NCBI GenBank assembly: GCA_004015825.1
Contig: SAYS01000024.1
Location: 1-49,415, forward strand
DNA: 49,415 bases
Direction of reading: 5' to 3'
DNA from: Halovenus amylolytica
Lineage (GTDB): Archaea > Halobacteriota > Halobacteria > Halobacteriales > Haloarculaceae
In this document: one piece after another, positions 9,257-18,264 of the stretch
Position numbering within the stretch: position 1 is the stretch's first letter
Layout of the letters: each line of letters opens with the position of its first letter
Made by a program: the position numbers and the translations under genes
The notes under the pieces: model-generated
Told to the model about the DNA's origin: nothing
The model's input: only the letters and a program-made list of their open reading frames with translations
Databases searched by the model: none

Positions 9257-10345
9257 ATGGAATTCTACCGCCCGCAAGTGCCCTTCTGGAACATCGTGCT
9301 GGCTTTTCTTCTGTCTATCGGGATTGTTCTCTGCGAGATTCCATTATTTTATGGAGACATACAGTATTCGATAGCAGCATATGCCGTCCTGCTGGCGGTT
9401 CTTTCTCTGGCGCCACTGCAACTGGAAAGTGAGACACCGCTGTTTCAGGCCTTCGCGTTGATTCCGGTGTTCCGTCTCGTCAATTTTGCGATGCCGATTT
9501 TCGGAGAGCCAACGCTGGAGTGGTTCACGCTAATCTACGGCCCCTTCATTCCAGTATTTTTTTACTTCGGGTGGGAGTCGTTCAGTAGCGGTCCAGCGCC
9601 CGCACACCTAATCCCGCAATCCGAAGCCGTCAGCAACGATGGGGGGACGACCCGTCTCTGGCGAGTCGGTCAGGAGTTGCCATGGTGGATAGGCGGTAAC
9701 AGAGGTGGGAAACTCAGGTGGGTGGTCCGGAAAGGCCGCCAGTTCTTCACGCCTCCGGAGGGGATGTCGACGCGTGAATCAGTTGCACACTGGGGTTCGC
9801 GCGCGTGTGTAATCGTGATAGTCCCAGTTGTCCTCGTGGCGTTACTCACTGCTCTGTTTCTTGCAACGGTGTACCTAGCAGAAGTCGAGTACAATCTCCT
9901 GACTCCGTCCCCGCTCGTTCCCAGGCTTGGCTTCTCACAGACAGTGCAGCTTGCAGTTGTCATGATCGTCTTTGTCGGATTCGTCGAGGAACTCCTGTTC
10001 AGGGTGATCCTCCAGAAAGTACTGGAGAGACGACTCGGAATCGTTTTGGGACTCCTGCTTGCGAGCGCGATATATGGGGGTGTGCATTTGGTTCACGGAG
10101 ACACGACGATGATTCTGTTCGGTTGTGGCGTCGGGCTCTTTTTGGGTATTCTGTACGACCTGACTGATAGTTTCCTGCTCGTCTCTGTCGTACACGGGCT
10201 GGGAAACGTCTACCTCTATGGCATTATCCCACTGCGCGGAACCTCCACGAGTGAGCTGCTACAGACTATCACTGACCAGATCCAGCAGTACGTCTTCGTG
10301 TGGATCACTGATTTACAGCCTGTCCTCGAGTTTGTTTCCTTCTGA
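9257..10345 (+). CDS. CPBP-family intramembrane metalloprotease
   Basis: A 362-residue polytopic membrane protein of the CPBP family (CAAX prenyl protease 2 / bacteriocin-processing type). The four motifs are visible: EELLFR near Glu244-Glu245 to Arg249, SAIYGGVHLVHG with its His, the F/Y-rich LYDLTDSF segment, and SVVHGLGNV with the last His. About eight hydrophobic segments are present, with a soluble loop around residues 115-170. The family cleaves substrates within the membrane; its substrate here is unknown. Its place between AP paralogs 3 and 4 suggests an accessory role at the cell surface, but that is inference from position only. Confidence 0.85.
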   Translation: MEFYRPQVPFWNIVLAFLLSIGIVLCEIPLFYGDIQYSIAAYAVLLAVLSLAPLQLESETPLFQAFALIPVFRLVNFAMPIFGEPTLEWFTLIYGPFIPVFFYFGWESFSSGPAPAHLIPQSEAVSNDGGTTRLWRVGQELPWWIGGNRGGKLRWVVRKGRQFFTPPEGMSTRESVAHWGSRACVIVIVPVVLVALLTALFLATVYLAEVEYNLLTPSPLVPRLGFSQTVQLAVVMIVFVGFVEELLFRVILQKVLERRLGIVLGLLLASAIYGGVHLVHGDTTMILFGCGVGLFLGILYDLTDSFLLVSVVHGLGNVYLYGIIPLRGTSTSELLQTITDQIQQYVFVWITDLQPVLEFVSF

Positions 10346-10353
10346 GTTACGGG

Positions 10354-10617
10354 CTATATAAATTGGAGCGTCTTGAGCGATTCGGTGATAATGATGCTCC
10401 CGAAGGTAAACAGCAGCGGGATGCTCGTTATGGCCAGCAGCAGTTGGATCTCTCGGAAATCGCGTTTGCTTGCTTTGACAACTGTCAGATAAGCCAGAAG
10501 GAACGCAAGGATTGTAGTGACGTATATCCCGGCTGTGTCACCACCCAGATACGAGATCGAATCCCCTGGAAACGTCTCGGAGTAGGCGATTGTCGCGAGT
10601 GTCATCAGTTTGCACAT
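10354..10617 (-). CDS. Small two- or three-helix membrane protein, unknown function
   Basis: An 87-residue hydrophobic protein with segments AGIYVTTILAFLLAYLTVV and LLLAITSIPLLFTFGSIII separated by a short basic loop (KASKRDFRE). It is convergent with the CPBP gene, ending 8 bases from that stop, and is followed upstream by another minus-strand membrane gene. No family was recognised. An internal ATG at 10605 is an alternative start. Confidence 0.6.
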   Translation of the reverse strand: MCKLMTLATIAYSETFPGDSISYLGGDTAGIYVTTILAFLLAYLTVVKASKRDFREIQLLLAITSIPLLFTFGSIIITESLKTLQFI

Positions 10618-10687
10618 GGTAGTGACAAGAATATAAATATTGTCAGATATCTTGGTAGGCTTGCGCGGGACCGGTGCTAAATCTTCA

Positions 10688-11248
10688 TTATCCTGTGCGA
10701 GTGTCCGTTAGAAATCGAAGGATGTCGGCCACAATAGGCATGCCGTCGTAGAGCCACAGCACGAACGCTGAGAAGAGGATTATGAGAAAGAGAACGGATC
10801 TAGAAAGCCAGAATTCCGGTGTCTGGATACCGAGTGAGTGCTCTACGAGCACCGGCCAGAAGAGAAACGCCGTATCCATAGTTGTCCTCCCTGTCAGTAG
10901 TGGCCCGTACAGATCGACCGGCACATGTGACAGGTAGCCGATGGCGAACGCAGTACCCAGTTCACCACGGTTCAGTCGGCGCGTGAGAAACAGAGCGAAC
11001 AGAATTATCGGGAGCGCGACGAGAAGTGAGTGGGCGAATCCCCGTCCATAGTTGAGAAAACCGCTAAACACGAGTGGTTTATCGATCAGGTCCGGACAGA
11101 TTGTCGCAAACAGCAACACGCTGACTGTATTCCAGTCCGGTGAACTGCCTCGCCAGTGGTGAATGATCGAATACAGCAGATATCCGAATGCCAGATGTTT
11201 CGAAACACCCCAGGCCATATGCGAAAGCGTATGCATGAACCGATTCAC
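10688..11248 (-). CDS. Membrane-bound metal-dependent hydrolase-like protein (DUF457/YdjM type)
   Basis: A 186-residue polytopic protein with the hallmarks of the DUF457/YdjM family: an early His in SKHLAFGYLLYSIIHHW, CPDLIDKPL, GRGFAHSLL and GYLSHVPVDLYGPLL, which supply His and Asp residues likely to bind metal in the membrane plane. Four or so hydrophobic segments follow. The GTG at 11248 is the longest start; an ATG at 11236 is equally plausible. The family's biochemical role is poorly defined; in archaea it often accompanies surface-polysaccharide genes. Confidence 0.75.
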   Translation of the reverse strand: MNRFMHTLSHMAWGVSKHLAFGYLLYSIIHHWRGSSPDWNTVSVLLFATICPDLIDKPLVFSGFLNYGRGFAHSLLVALPIILFALFLTRRLNRGELGTAFAIGYLSHVPVDLYGPLLTGRTTMDTAFLFWPVLVEHSLGIQTPEFWLSRSVLFLIILFSAFVLWLYDGMPIVADILRFLTDTRTG

Positions 11249-11364
11249 CGGTCTGAATTACGCTAATCAGTTCCTGCCCGTGTGATGCTAGCCCCCAAAA
11301 TACACACCGATAGTCGTTCGTTCCTCGAATCTGTTAGTTGTATCATACATCTCATATCGGACAT

Positions 11365-11832
11365 TTACTGATGCTGGACATCTACGTACAGTTGGAGATC
11401 GCGGTGGGGCTCCCCATCGGTTGACTCACCCTCGTACAGTTCGAACAGCAGGCGCTTCTGCCCGGCCGAGTCGAAGGTGACCGAGACAGGTTCCTCCCAG
11501 CGCCCATCTGGCGGGACACTGACAGTGTCGGAAACGAACGACGTTTCGTTCGTCCGAACGACGAGAGTGTAGGTATGGTGATTATTATCCAGATTGCCGA
11601 TACCGACCTGCACTGTCGACTGTTCGCCGACAGTGACATTTTCAGGGTACCCGGAGGCGATTCCATCCTCCCCGAGAAGGTAGAACTCCGTCGTGTTGGG
11701 CGCTCCTGTCGGCAGGAGCGTGAACACAACGATGAACAGAACTGACAACACGATTGCACCAGCGAGGAGTTTCATCACTACCGACTCTGTGTCGGTGTCG
11801 GAATCGAGCAGTTCTACCGAACGGTTTCCCAT
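11365..11832 (-). CDS. DUF1616-like single-pass membrane protein
   Basis: A 155-residue protein with a short cytoplasmic N-terminus, one membrane helix (KLLAGAIVLSVLFIVVF) and an extracytoplasmic beta-rich domain. That domain matches the C-terminal part of DUF1616 proteins: TEFYLLGEDGIASGYPENV, TVQVGIGNLDNN and YTLVVRTNE. Full DUF1616 proteins usually have several N-terminal helices and about twice this length, so this is a reduced form. DUF1616 genes are common in archaeal surface-glycan loci. It is divergently transcribed from the AP operon at 11938. Confidence 0.72.
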   Translation of the reverse strand: MGNRSVELLDSDTDTESVVMKLLAGAIVLSVLFIVVFTLLPTGAPNTTEFYLLGEDGIASGYPENVTVGEQSTVQVGIGNLDNNHHTYTLVVRTNETSFVSDTVSVPPDGRWEEPVSVTFDSAGQKRLLFELYEGESTDGEPHRDLQLYVDVQHQ

Positions 11833-11892
11833 CGGGAGCGTGTTCGGTCAGCTATCCATTATGTCTGTTGGTTGCTGAGAATCAGTAAAAAG

Positions 11893-11900
11893 ATAATAAC
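11893..11900 (+). promoter_or_regulatory. TATA-like element before the AP/GT operon
   Basis: ATAATAAC lies about 42 bases upstream of the GTG start at 11938, which would give a leader of roughly 16 bases for the operon that follows. This is a single-site inference. Confidence 0.35.
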
Positions 11901-11937
11901 TTTACACGAACACATCCCACGAGTCCAGTAGTCAACA

Positions 11938-13236
11938 GTGGCACGAAATATTGTGCTGGTTACGCAGGATAGTCTCCGGGCAGATCACTGTTCGTTTATG
12001 GGATACGACCGCAAGACAACGCCCGGATTCGACGATCTGGCCAGGGACGGTATCGTGTTCGAAAACGCGATTGCAGCAGGCGTCCCGACAATTGCCTCGA
12101 TGACCAGTGTGATGACCGGTGAATACTCACTTGCCAGTCCAGAGATCGGGTTCGACACTCAGCAGCGTGAGCAGGTCACATTACGGAGAACGATCGCCGA
12201 GGCCCTCTCTGAAGCGGGCTACAGTACAGGTGCCTGCTCACCAAACCCTCCTGCCTCGTCCTATTTTGGATTCGACGACGGGTTCGACTGGTTCGAAGAT
12301 TTCCTCCATCAGGATCGGGGGATACTCGAACGGCTCTGGCACAGAGTGCTCGACCGGTCGATAAAAGACGGCGGCCCGGCGACGTATCTCCGACTGCTTC
12401 GGAACCTGGTGCAACGGGAAGAGGTCCTCCGTCCCTGGAACGACTACTACCAGAATATTTTGGAGTGGCGTGAACAGGTTGAAGAGCCCTATTTTTTGTG
12501 GATCCTGTTACTCGAACCGCATCATCCGTGGATGCCACCGAAAGAAGGTCAGCAGTGGAGTTCGCGAACAGATGTCTATCGCTCGTTCAGTCATTACTGG
12601 GAGATGCTATCGAGCGGGTGGGAGCCGGAGTACTCGGAGCGCGAGCACCAGCGGCTCATTGATCTGTACGACGATGCAATCCGACACGGAGACCGGTTCG
12701 TCGAACAGCTCCGGCGCGATTTAAGCGATGATGATCCAGTCTTTATCATCCACGCAGACCACGGCGAGGAGTTTGGGGAACACGGCCGGTATGGCCACCA
12801 GCCATATCTCTACGAGTCGCTGATACACGTCCCGCTTGTAATCGCTAACGCTGGCGAGTCTCGAACGGTCAGTCAGCCGGTCTCTCTCAGGTCGCTCGCG
12901 ACGACAATTGCCGACCTCGCGAATGCACCGAACGAGTTCGCCGGATCGAATCTGCTCACCGAGGAAATCGACGACGACCCGTGGGCCATTTCGAAAGTAT
13001 TCGCTGAGGGGAAACGGCGGATATCGGTACGCACCGAGCAAGGGAAGTATATTGGAGACCCGGAGCGTACCGAGCTGTACAACCTCCAGATTGATCCGGA
13101 CGAACAGGTGAACGTACACGACGAACACCCTGATCAAGCGGCGGTCTTCGATGATATCGTAACCAACCATGTTCAGGCGGAAGCCGAACGACGGACGATC
13201 AGTGACCACCCGGAGGAGTTGCTAGAGTTGATATGA
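11938..13236 (+). CDS. AP/sulfatase-superfamily protein (paralog 4), first gene of coupled operon
   Basis: A 432-residue protein starting at GTG with ARNIVLVTQDSLRADHC (Asp11). The nucleophile loop is T51-I-A-S-M-T-S-V-M-T-G, again Thr in place of Cys. Further motifs are LLLEPHHPWMPP and HADHGEEFGEHGRYGH, then YESLIHVPLVI. The last base positions overlap the ATG of the next gene (ATGA). Paralogs 4 and 5 share DSLRADHCSFM and similar length, as expected of a tandem duplication. It is predicted to be cytoplasmic. A phospho-transfer or phosphate/sulfate ester cleavage role on a glycan precursor is the most that can be inferred. Confidence 0.86.
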   Translation: MARNIVLVTQDSLRADHCSFMGYDRKTTPGFDDLARDGIVFENAIAAGVPTIASMTSVMTGEYSLASPEIGFDTQQREQVTLRRTIAEALSEAGYSTGACSPNPPASSYFGFDDGFDWFEDFLHQDRGILERLWHRVLDRSIKDGGPATYLRLLRNLVQREEVLRPWNDYYQNILEWREQVEEPYFLWILLLEPHHPWMPPKEGQQWSSRTDVYRSFSHYWEMLSSGWEPEYSEREHQRLIDLYDDAIRHGDRFVEQLRRDLSDDDPVFIIHADHGEEFGEHGRYGHQPYLYESLIHVPLVIANAGESRTVSQPVSLRSLATTIADLANAPNEFAGSNLLTEEIDDDPWAISKVFAEGKRRISVRTEQGKYIGDPERTELYNLQIDPDEQVNVHDEHPDQAAVFDDIVTNHVQAEAERRTISDHPEELLELI

Positions 13237-14477
13237 GACGGAACATCGTACTCGTAACAGTCGACAGTCTTCGAGCAGATCACTGTTCGTTCATGACCGC
13301 TGGAGAGACAACCACACCGACACTCGACAGGATGGCTGCAGATGGCGCACGCTTCGAGAGTGCAATCGCACCGGGCCCCTCGACGCCCGAGTCGATGCCA
13401 GCGGTTTTCACCGGCAGATACCCAGTCGAAACCATCGATCCATCCGATGTCGACGAGGCGCGCACCCGCATCCGGCGGCACATGACAACTCGGGAAACGA
13501 TCCCCGAGCGACTATCACGTCGGGGATATGCGACAGCTGGGTTCACACCGAACCCGTATACCTCGCAGTACTTCGGGTTCGACGCTGGCTTCGACAACTT
13601 CGAGGACTTTACCAATTCGGGCATACGGACCGCGGGAGATGGGCTTCTCCAGCGGTTCTCCCCGAACAGCGATGCCGTACAGGCGACCCGGATGTTCGTG
13701 AATCTCATCCGGCAGGAGGAAGTGTTCAAACCTTGGGAGGCGTACGCGGAGAGCGTTTCCAGGTGGATCGAGAGCACGGAGCAGCCATATTTCGCTTGGA
13801 TACACATGATGGACCCACATGTGCCGTACATGGCACCACGGAGTTACCGTCACCAGAGCTGGTGGCGGACACTGCGCGCGAACGTGGCATTCTGGCGGGG
13901 TGACAACGAATCGGCGCTTGACCAATCAGTACTCGAACGGTTGCGGCAGGCGTATGTAGATACTATCCGGTACACGGACGCTTTCTTTGAGCACATTGAG
14001 TCCGTCACCGATGACGACACCGCCATCGTAGTACACGCAGACCACGGAGAGGCCTTCGGCGAGCACGGTAGTTACGGGCACGAGCCGTACCTGTACGAGG
14101 AAAATATCCACGTCCCTCTGGTGGTCAGCGGCGTCCCATCGAGAGTGATCGAACGGCCAGTCTCGCTACGGTCTGTCCCCACGCTTGCGGTACAGTTGGC
14201 CGAAGAGCAGTTCGATCCCGCAGCCCTTGGAACCGAGTTCGCAGTGAGCCGCACAGCAAAGCGTGAGCGTGTCGCGCTCCGCGGTCGTCGCCTCAAGTAC
14301 ATCCACTCGGAGAGTGGCCCCGAGATGTACGATCTGCGCCACGGGGAACACGAACAGTGCGAAAACGAGGACCTGCGTGCGATCTGCGAGGGACGTCTGC
14401 AACAGGTCGACGCCAATATGGCCGAAGGCCGGGCAGTGCGGACCGCCGCAAACAATATAACAGAGGGTCGTTCATGA
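13233..14477 (+). CDS. AP/sulfatase-superfamily protein (paralog 5)
   Basis: A 414-residue protein starting MRRNIVLVTVDSLRADHC. The nucleophile position is T51 in TPESMPAVFTG. The metal motif HADHGEAFGEHGSYGHEP is followed by YEENIHVPLVVSG, and the segment MMDPHVPYMAP is the family's substrate-side loop. Its start overlaps paralog 4 by four bases and its stop overlaps the next glycosyltransferase by four bases, so it is made in fixed ratio with both. No transport signal is visible. Confidence 0.87.
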   Translation: MRRNIVLVTVDSLRADHCSFMTAGETTTPTLDRMAADGARFESAIAPGPSTPESMPAVFTGRYPVETIDPSDVDEARTRIRRHMTTRETIPERLSRRGYATAGFTPNPYTSQYFGFDAGFDNFEDFTNSGIRTAGDGLLQRFSPNSDAVQATRMFVNLIRQEEVFKPWEAYAESVSRWIESTEQPYFAWIHMMDPHVPYMAPRSYRHQSWWRTLRANVAFWRGDNESALDQSVLERLRQAYVDTIRYTDAFFEHIESVTDDDTAIVVHADHGEAFGEHGSYGHEPYLYEENIHVPLVVSGVPSRVIERPVSLRSVPTLAVQLAEEQFDPAALGTEFAVSRTAKRERVALRGRRLKYIHSESGPEMYDLRHGEHEQCENEDLRAICEGRLQQVDANMAEGRAVRTAANNITEGRS

Positions 14478-15661
14478 ACGTCTGTTTCTGTACCCACCGG
14501 CTGCCGTACCCACCTCTGGCCGGCGGGAAACGGGAAACGTACAAACTGATCGAGGGGCTCGACGCGGCGGGCCATACTGTCGATCTGGTGAGCTACAGCG
14601 ATGATCCATCTCTCGCCGCCGAGATGGCCGAGTCCGTCGACTGTACGATCCACACCGTTTCCGGGCTGCCAAACCGTACGCCGACAAATCTAGCCCGGAA
14701 TCTAGTCTCACGAGATCCATTACCCGTAATGAAAGCAGACAGAGACAAGTTCCGTACGACTGTCAGCGAACAGTCCAAAGACGCCGACGTCGTCCACCTC
14801 CACGCCCTCCAGACGTCGTTTCTCGCAAGAGGAAATTCGGTTGAAGCACCGACCGTGATCCGGTTCAACAACGTCAAATACGACATCTACAGACAGTTTG
14901 CCAGATTCACCGATAACCCCGCGAAGGCGGCCTACGCCTACCTCCAGTACTACAAGACGAAATCGTACGAACGGTCGATCCCGACCGCGAGTAATCTCTC
15001 ACTGACGATTACACCGGAGGACCGCGAACGGTTGCTCTCGGATGGGGCGACACCGAACATCGATGTGCTTCCAGCGGGCGTCGACCCCTCCGAGTTCGAT
15101 CTGCTCGACCACGATCCAGAGTCGCCAGTCATCACCTTCTTCGGGAGTATGGATTACCACCCAAACGAGGATGGTGTACGCTGGTTCGCTCGGGAGGTTC
15201 TGCCCCTAATCCGTGAGCAACGGCCGGGAGTAACCTTCGACGTGGTCGGCAAGGATCCATCGAAAGAGATCCGGGACCTCGATAGCCAGGAGAGCGTAAA
15301 CGTCACTGGCTTCGTGGAGGATCTCGGTGTACACGTCGCCAGGGCAGCCGTCGTCGTGTTACCGATCCGTGTCGGAACAGGCATTCGCATGAAGGCACTC
15401 CACGCGATGGCGATGGGCAAACCGCTCGTCTCGACGTCGCTCGGCGTTCAGGGGATCGACGGCAAAGATGGAACGCACTTCTCTATTGCCAACGATAGCC
15501 CGAACGCGTTTGCCACAGCCGTTGTTGATCTCCTCGACAGCCCCGACCAGCAGGCAAACTACCGGCAGAATGCGCGCGAACTGATCGAACGAGACCACGA
15601 CTGGAACCGGATCGCTCAATCACTGGAGGGCTTTTACGAAACGGTGATCGCCGATGTCTGA
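14474..15661 (+). CDS. GT4 glycosyltransferase (TIGR03087-like)
   Basis: A 395-residue GT-B enzyme starting MNVCFCTHRLPYPPLAGGK, an N-terminus like that of the sugar transferases associated with exosortase-type glycan loci. The C-terminal domain has VLPAGVDPSEFD, FFGSMDYHPNEDG and the donor-binding stretch PIRVGTGIRMKALHAMAMG. A longer in-frame start at 14357 would overlap paralog 5 by 120 bases, so the ATG in the ATGA junction is chosen. Its stop overlaps the next AP gene by 8 bases. Confidence 0.87.
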   Translation: MNVCFCTHRLPYPPLAGGKRETYKLIEGLDAAGHTVDLVSYSDDPSLAAEMAESVDCTIHTVSGLPNRTPTNLARNLVSRDPLPVMKADRDKFRTTVSEQSKDADVVHLHALQTSFLARGNSVEAPTVIRFNNVKYDIYRQFARFTDNPAKAAYAYLQYYKTKSYERSIPTASNLSLTITPEDRERLLSDGATPNIDVLPAGVDPSEFDLLDHDPESPVITFFGSMDYHPNEDGVRWFAREVLPLIREQRPGVTFDVVGKDPSKEIRDLDSQESVNVTGFVEDLGVHVARAAVVVLPIRVGTGIRMKALHAMAMGKPLVSTSLGVQGIDGKDGTHFSIANDSPNAFATAVVDLLDSPDQQANYRQNARELIERDHDWNRIAQSLEGFYETVIADV

Positions 15662-16913
15662 TCCGCGAGCAGGCGGCGAAAACATCGTGTTCGTTACCGT
15701 CGACAGTCTCCGTGCCGACCGGTGTGGCTTTATGGGATACGACGAGCCGACGACCCCAACGCTCGACTCGATGGCTACCGACGGGTTCGTAATCGAGAAC
15801 GCAATCGCACCGGGGCCGGTCACCCCCGCATCGTTGCCCGCTATGTTCACGGGGACGTACCCGCTTGCTGTCGACGATGACAGTCCGGGCGGAACGCCGG
15901 AACTTGGCTCGGCGCGGAGTCAGATCCGCCAGCACATGCAGACGCGTGACTCGCTGCCGGCACTGCTTTCACGACAGGGCTATACTACCGCAGGCTTCAC
16001 GCCGAATCCCTGGACATCGCGGTACTTCGGATTCGACACCGGGTTCGATCACTACCGTGACTACATGTCTGAAGACGTGTCGAGCAAACTGTTCAAGCAG
16101 ATGCTCTCCGGCGATGGATCGACACTCTCTTCGGCTGTTCGTCTCGTCTTGAGCTGGCTGCAGCGGGAGAACGTGTTCAAACCCTGGGAAGCGTTCTACG
16201 ACGATATCGTCGCGTGGGCAACCCAGGCCCCCGAGCCGTACTTCCTGTGGGTGTTCCTACTCGACGTTCACTTCCCCTACCTGCCAACAGATCAGTTCCG
16301 TTCACAGTCCCGGTTGCGAGAGTACGAGGCGAACCTCCGACTCTACACAGAGACACAGGAGAATTACAGTGACCGGATCCACGAACAGCTCTCTGCGGCC
16401 TACGACGATGCAGTCCGGTACACAGATCAGTTCTTCGCCAGACTGCAGGCTGATCTCAACGATCCACTGATCGTCGTCACTGGTGATCACGGGGAGGCCT
16501 TCGGTGAGCACGGGACCTACACACACCAGGACTGCCTCTACGAGGAGAATATTCGGGTCCCGCTCGTGGTCAGCGGTGGTCCCTCCGGACGGATCACCGA
16601 GCCTGTTTCCTTGCGGTCGATCCCGGAACTGATCACTGGGCTGGCGGTCGACGGGACTGTTCCCGACCTAGGGAAGCCGTTTGCCATCTCGCGGACGAAA
16701 AGCGGCGACTCCCACGCTGCTCGCGGCCGTCGGGCGAAATACATTCAGCGCGACAACAGCACGGAACTGTACGATCTACAGTACGACGAGCAAACAGCTC
16801 TCCAGAACGAACCGCTCGAGCGGGTGTGTCGGACGGTCCTCGACCAGGCGCTGGAACACAGTGCCGAACAGGGCCGTCTGACCACGGCTGCAAAGGAGGT
16901 CGACAGGTCGTGA
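15654..16913 (+). CDS. AP/sulfatase-superfamily protein (paralog 6)
   Basis: A 419-residue AP-superfamily protein. The metal Asp17 lies in VTVDSLRADRC and the nucleophile-position Thr57 in TPASLPAMFTG. The second metal site is TGDHGEAFGEHGTYTHQD, followed by YEENIRVPLVVSGG. The substrate-side loop differs from its neighbours (LLDVHFPYLP), which may mean a different substrate. It overlaps the GT4 gene upstream by 8 bases and the next AP gene by 4 bases. Confidence 0.86.
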   Translation: MSDPRAGGENIVFVTVDSLRADRCGFMGYDEPTTPTLDSMATDGFVIENAIAPGPVTPASLPAMFTGTYPLAVDDDSPGGTPELGSARSQIRQHMQTRDSLPALLSRQGYTTAGFTPNPWTSRYFGFDTGFDHYRDYMSEDVSSKLFKQMLSGDGSTLSSAVRLVLSWLQRENVFKPWEAFYDDIVAWATQAPEPYFLWVFLLDVHFPYLPTDQFRSQSRLREYEANLRLYTETQENYSDRIHEQLSAAYDDAVRYTDQFFARLQADLNDPLIVVTGDHGEAFGEHGTYTHQDCLYEENIRVPLVVSGGPSGRITEPVSLRSIPELITGLAVDGTVPDLGKPFAISRTKSGDSHAARGRRAKYIQRDNSTELYDLQYDEQTALQNEPLERVCRTVLDQALEHSAEQGRLTTAAKEVDRS

Positions 16914-18169
16914 GTGAAAACATCGTACTCGTGACGCTCGACAGTCTCCGGGCCGATCACTGCGGTCCGGATAGCGCGGGCCGTGATCGCGCACCCACAC
17001 TACGGCGGATCGCCGAGGAGGGCGTCGAGTACGAGTACGCCGTTGCGCCTGGGCCACGGACACCGTCGTCGATGCCGGCCATCTTCACAGGTGAGCACCT
17101 TGCACCGGTCTGTACTGAACCGGGTGACTTCTGGGAACGCCGCAGGTCGGTCATCCGCAAACACATGCAGCGCCACGAGACACTGCCGGAACAACTCCAG
17201 GACCGTGGCTACCACACCATCGGTGTGACAGTAAACCCCTGGACGCAGGACACTGCGTTCGACAGGGGCTTCGACGAATTCATCGAGATCAACGGCGAGA
17301 CATTGGAGGAGTATGGCCCACCGACGTTTCGGGCCGCTGACTTTCTGTTAAAGAACACAGCACTCGGCGAACGGCTGTCCTGGTTCAACAAACGCGAGTG
17401 GTTCATCCGCTGGACGGACTTCTACGAGACGATCAGTGACAGGATTGCTGGAGCGCCCGAGCCGTACTTTCTGTGGGTGTTTTTGCTCGACACACATCAG
17501 CCGTATATCGTCTCGGAGCGGGACCGCGAGGAGAGTTCTGCCGCAGGGATGTACTACGCTTCTTTCCGAGAACTGGCGAACAACGGTGATATTCCAGACT
17601 GGGTGGACTCCAGATTGCGGCGCGCTTACAACGATAGTGTTCGGTCTGTCGACCGGTTTTTAACAAAGCTACTCGATGACACGGCAGCTGACGAGCCAGT
17701 CACCATCGTTCACTCGGATCATGGCGAAGCGTTCGGCGAACACGGGACCTATGGGCACAAACAACAGTTGTATCAGGAAAACGTTCGCGTACCACTCGTC
17801 GTTCACAACGTCCCCACAGCAGACACTCTCTCGGAGCCACTGCCACTCAAACGGTTACCAGAACTCGTCGAAGCAGTGACGACACCCGCGACGTTCGATC
17901 CGACAGCGTTCACGACCGATGCTGTCGTCTGCGGGACGGACGATGGCTCGACGGACGCAGTTACCACGTGCAACTGGAAGCTGATCAGAACCGAGTCCGG
18001 CGACGAACTCTACAATCTGGGTCGTGATCCCGAAGAACGCAGGAACGTCCTGTCACAAAAGGGGCCACAGAGAGCGCGGCTCGAACAGATCCTCCGCCCC
18101 CACCGGAGCCACCGGGCCGAACAGATTCGGATCTCCGAAGCAGTCAGCACGGAGGGAAAACAGCTATGA
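16910..18169 (+). CDS. AP/sulfatase-superfamily protein (paralog 7)
   Basis: A 419-residue protein starting at the GTG at 16910 (SENIVLVTLDSLRADHC, Asp11), the start that aligns with its paralogs; the longer frame from 16826 would only read through the end of paralog 6. The nucleophile-position Thr51 lies in TPSSMPAIFTG, the second metal site in HSDHGEAFGEHGTYGHKQ. The C-terminus includes YNLGRDPEERRNV, the usual tail of this group. The stop overlaps the ATG of a 32-codon ORF by ATGA. Confidence 0.85.
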   Translation: MSENIVLVTLDSLRADHCGPDSAGRDRAPTLRRIAEEGVEYEYAVAPGPRTPSSMPAIFTGEHLAPVCTEPGDFWERRRSVIRKHMQRHETLPEQLQDRGYHTIGVTVNPWTQDTAFDRGFDEFIEINGETLEEYGPPTFRAADFLLKNTALGERLSWFNKREWFIRWTDFYETISDRIAGAPEPYFLWVFLLDTHQPYIVSERDREESSAAGMYYASFRELANNGDIPDWVDSRLRRAYNDSVRSVDRFLTKLLDDTAADEPVTIVHSDHGEAFGEHGTYGHKQQLYQENVRVPLVVHNVPTADTLSEPLPLKRLPELVEAVTTPATFDPTAFTTDAVVCGTDDGSTDAVTTCNWKLIRTESGDELYNLGRDPEERRNVLSQKGPQRARLEQILRPHRSHRAEQIRISEAVSTEGKQL

Positions 18170-18264
18170 AGCAATCATCAACCGGAGTCTCTCGTAGTAG
18201 CACCCAGATATCACGCATCGAGCCAGAGACGCAGTCTGGAAGTACTAACGCGGGGTGTCTGTGA
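18166..18264 (+). CDS. 32-residue ORF filling an operon gap
   Basis: An ATG at 18166 overlaps the TGA of paralog 7 in the ATGA form used throughout this operon, and the ORF's own TGA (18262-18264) directly abuts the ATG of the next glycosyltransferase. The peptide is Ser/Thr/Gln-rich (MKQSSTGVSRSSTQISRIE, ending NAGCL) with no recognised domain. The neat fit at both ends suggests it is at least translated as a coupling ORF; whether the peptide has a function is unknown. It could instead be a chance open frame. Confidence 0.45.
   Translation: MKQSSTGVSRSSTQISRIEPETQSGSTNAGCL

Noticed and set aside
5062..18169. Annotation of the seven AP-superfamily proteins as sulfatases
   Set aside because: The formylglycine-forming Cys (or Ser) in C/S-x-P-x-R is not present in its full form in any of them, so the broader superfamily name is used.
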